34,486 bases of DNA, from positions 1 through 34,486 of the forward strand of contig CAJXQU010000021.1 of the NCBI GenBank assembly GCA_913058255.1, written 5' to 3'. This document shows positions 32,750 to 34,486 of this stretch, in pieces (position 1 is the first letter of the stretch; every line of letters begins with the position of its first letter). The stretch comes from an uncultured Pseudomonadota bacterium (lineage in GTDB: Bacteria > Pseudomonadota > Gammaproteobacteria > CAJXQU01). Below the pieces are notes generated by a model. The model was not told the DNA's origin. It searched no databases and saw only the letters and a program-made list of their open reading frames with translations. A program made the position numbers and the translations under genes.

Positions 32750-33625
32750 ATGGAACTCCGACAGTTGCGTTACTTGGTGGCTATAGCAAAGGAGCAAAAT
32801 GTAAGTAGGGCTGCAAAACTTTGCTTCGTTTCTCAACCAGCATTGACCCAACAAATACATAAACTTGAAGAAGAGCTGAATATTTCCTTACTGGTAAGGC
32901 GAGGGCGTGGAATTGCTTTAACGTCTGCAGGGGAAAGGTTGACTAAGCACGCAAGACAACTAACTAGAAAAGTAGATGAGATTAAAAATGAATTTAGTCA
33001 ATTGGATAAAAATAATATCCATTACATTAAAATTGGTGTCGTTCCCGAACTATTAAAACTCGGCCAAGATGTTATTGACTCTAAGCCTGTCGTTAAAAAT
33101 AAACGATTTAAAATAAAGATGATCAAAATGACTGACGATCAAATTGATTATGAATTGCGTCGTGGAATGATAAATGCTGCTATTACGACAAAGGTTCCTA
33201 AGTTAAAGGACGCTATTTCGATACCGACTATTCTAGAAAAAATAACACTTATAACATCTAAGTCAAATGAGTTATCTAGAGTGGACTCTGTGTGTATTAA
33301 ATCGCTTTTAAATGAACCGTTAGTTATGCTTCACGAAAGTTTAAGTTCAAGAACGTATTTCAATAACTATTTAGAAAGCAATCACATAAAGTTCAAAGTG
33401 ATGATTGAGGTTAGTTCGATTTCTGAACTTGTGGAAGTAATAAAAAATTCTAATTTTATTTCTTTTTCCCCAAATGGAAGGATCGTGAATGATTTCAGTA
33501 ATGATGTTTCTTCAACTCCGCTTAGTGATAATTTTTTTAGAGAAAACTATTTATGCTGGGGTGAAAGTGATAATGATTCTGATAAAATAAAATGCCTAGA
33601 AAAATATTTTCACACAACTCTTTAA
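32750..33625 (+). CDS. LysR-type transcriptional regulator
   Basis: A 291-residue LysR protein with the N-terminal winged helix (about 1-60; LRQLRYLVAIAKEQNVSRAAK, VSQPALTQQIHKLEEELN, LLVRRGRGIALTSAGE). The effector domain (about 90-290) is recognisable by position but diverged and rich in Ile, Asn and Lys. The closest named styles are CysB/CynR-like, but no effector can be given. It is read toward xoxF and lies 318 bases upstream, so it is a candidate regulator of methanol oxidation; LysR genes next to xoxF are not the classical MxbDM/MxcQE control, which makes the position notable. TTAGGGT precedes the ATG. Confidence 0.88.
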   Translation: MELRQLRYLVAIAKEQNVSRAAKLCFVSQPALTQQIHKLEEELNISLLVRRGRGIALTSAGERLTKHARQLTRKVDEIKNEFSQLDKNNIHYIKIGVVPELLKLGQDVIDSKPVVKNKRFKIKMIKMTDDQIDYELRRGMINAAITTKVPKLKDAISIPTILEKITLITSKSNELSRVDSVCIKSLLNEPLVMLHESLSSRTYFNNYLESNHIKFKVMIEVSSISELVEVIKNSNFISFSPNGRIVNDFSNDVSSTPLSDNFFRENYLCWGESDNDSDKIKCLEKYFHTTL

Positions 33626-33943
33626 AATCAAGTTAATTTCATCTGACAGGCTGATTTTTCATAAGTTTTTCTTATCAATTAAGATGCAGGATAATCAATT
33701 AGATTTAACGCTTCTAAAAGCATAAGTTTTAATCTCATAAGTTTCATAAATAATAAAAATAAGCATGAGGTTAAAACTATGAGCTATTTAATACTTCAAC
33801 AATCAAAAGCCTCTGCCTAACCTTAGCTATGATCTCACTAAACAAAAAATAATTTTAGTTCAATGAACCTTTTAGGTCTCGGGTTTACTTTGATATATAA
33901 AATATAGAGACTAAAATAGTAAATAAAATATAAGGAGGTAGTC
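33626..33943. promoter_or_regulatory. lysR-xoxF intergenic control region
   Basis: No gene is visible. An imperfect inverted repeat (13 of 14 bases) pairs AGTTTTAATCTCAT at 33725-33738 with ATGAGGTTAAAACT at 33765-33778, with 26 bases between. It could be a regulator site or a lysR 3' hairpin. A TATATAAAATATAG stretch near 33892-33907 is a possible -10 region for xoxF. Confidence 0.4.
33931..33939 (+). promoter_or_regulatory. Perfect Shine-Dalgarno of xoxF
   Basis: TAAGGAGGT is fully complementary to the 16S rRNA 3' end and lies four bases before the xoxF ATG. It fixes the start and signals very high expression, as known for methanol dehydrogenases. Confidence 0.85.
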
Positions 33944-34486
33944 ATGAGAAAATCATCGTTAAATCGATGGCTTCTAGCAGGTGCCGCACTAACCATGTCA
34001 GCATCAGCAATGGCTAACGAAGAGTTACTTAAGTTACAAGAAGATCCAAACTACTGGGTTATGCCCAGTGGTAACTATGCTGGGTGGCGTTATTCTGAGT
34101 TGAAGCAAATCAACAATCAGAATGCTCATCAAATACAGGCTGCATGGACATTTTCAACCGGTGTCCTGCGTGGTCATGAAGGTGGGCCTTTAGTCTTACC
34201 TCCAAGATCCACGGGGCTAGATGGAGATACTCTGTATATTCATGCGGCTTTTCCAAATAATGTTTTTGCAATTGATCTCGATACATTAGAGATTATTTGG
34301 GAATACGTGCCTATCCAAGATTATAACGAAACCGTCCCAGTTATGTGCTGTGACACAGTTAACCGTGGTCTAGCTTATGGTGATGGCAAAATATTCCTGC
34401 AGCAGGCTGACACTAATCTAGTGGCAATTAATGCTAAAACAGGAGAGAAAGTGTGGTCTGTTAAAAATGGTGATCCTAAAAAAGGT
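33944..34486 (+). CDS. xoxF: PQQ-dependent methanol dehydrogenase, XoxF type (5' part)
   Basis: The first 181 residues are visible; the gene runs off the right edge. A signal peptide (about 1-24, cleaved after SAMA) sends it to the periplasm. The mature start ([18 protein letters not shown]) and blocks such as [25 protein letters not shown] and [13 protein letters not shown] match PQQ quinoprotein alcohol dehydrogenases. The adjacent Cys135-Cys136 pair forms the disulfide ring near PQQ. Sequence style favours XoxF (lanthanide-dependent) over MxaF, but the diagnostic extra Asp near the metal lies outside the window. [11 protein letters not shown] segment after GGPLVL looks longer than in common XoxF proteins. 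It oxidises methanol, passing electrons to a cytochrome c. Confidence 0.87.
   Translation, partial: MRKSSLNRWLLAGAALTMSASAMANEELLKLQEDPNYWVMPSGNYAGWRYSELKQINNQNAHQIQAAWTFSTGVLRGHEGGPLVLPPRSTGLDGDTLYIHAAFPNNVFAIDLDTLEIIWEYVPIQDYNETVPVMCCDTVNRGLAYGDGKIFLQQADTNLVAINAKTGEKVWSVKNGDPKKG

Noticed and set aside
1-34486. Mobile element or genomic island across the window
   Set aside because: No transposase, integrase, att-like repeat or flanking tRNA was found, and housekeeping genes are interspersed.

Overview
The window looks like part of the chromosome of a Gram-negative, aerobic, probably methylotrophic gammaproteobacterium. The evidence is the 5' end of a XoxF-type (lanthanide-dependent) methanol dehydrogenase at the right edge, a TusDCBE sulfur relay, Mpl murein recycling, HtpX, and an exosortase-associated TIGR03790 protein. 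A Methylophaga-like marine methylotroph would fit, but that is inference from gene content. Base composition is moderately AT-rich throughout. I see no transposase, integrase, tRNA, rRNA or CRISPR array.

Layout, left to right. (1) 1-2305: a metal-binding RiPP locus of the HvfABC/bufferin type. It holds the end of a repeat-built EGKCG precursor with its own terminator, a decayed second precursor, the MNIO (DUF692) modifying enzyme HvfB and its partner HvfC (DUF2063). The DoxX-type membrane protein that usually completes such operons (HvfX-like) is 8 kb away at 10378-10881. (2) 2496-5611: a tight three-gene unit of exported retropepsin-like protease, transglutaminase-fold/7TM membrane protein and RimK-type ATP-grasp ligase (the set called RloA/RloB/RloC). 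It is followed by a convergent MtgA-like glycosyltransferase that has lost its catalytic residues. (3) 6405-10377: an aldehyde dehydrogenase and a membrane-anchored, FMN/3Fe-4S glutamate-synthase-like protein in one operon, flanked by long AT-rich noncoding stretches. (4) 11486-16330: a large hybrid histidine kinase (Cache, HAMP, PAS, HisKA, HATPase, REC, REC, HPt) directly upstream of a REC-GGDEF diguanylate cyclase, forming a likely phosphorelay to c-di-GMP. (5) 16347-21799, minus strand: a helical unknown protein, ArgG, an alpha/beta hydrolase, HtpX and pyruvate kinase. (6) 21879-24714: the TIGR03790 protein diverging from an SDR/FAH-family pair. (7) 24960-27263, minus strand: pentapeptide protein, Mpl and a small membrane protein. 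(8) 27281-29975: tusD-tusC-tusB-tusE, then a HupE/UreJ-like protein and a membrane-anchored partner. (9) 30010-34486: a 42-codon CxxC membrane peptide, a MocR-type regulator, a decayed region with a broken class I glutamine amidotransferase, a LysR regulator and xoxF.

The points most worth a second look are the split and partly decayed HvfA/B/C/X locus with a recently duplicated 48-bp precursor repeat, the catalytically dead-looking MtgA homologue beside the protease/7TM/ATP-grasp cluster, the aldehyde dehydrogenase/glutamate-synthase-like pair, and the gene graveyard between the MocR regulator and xoxF.
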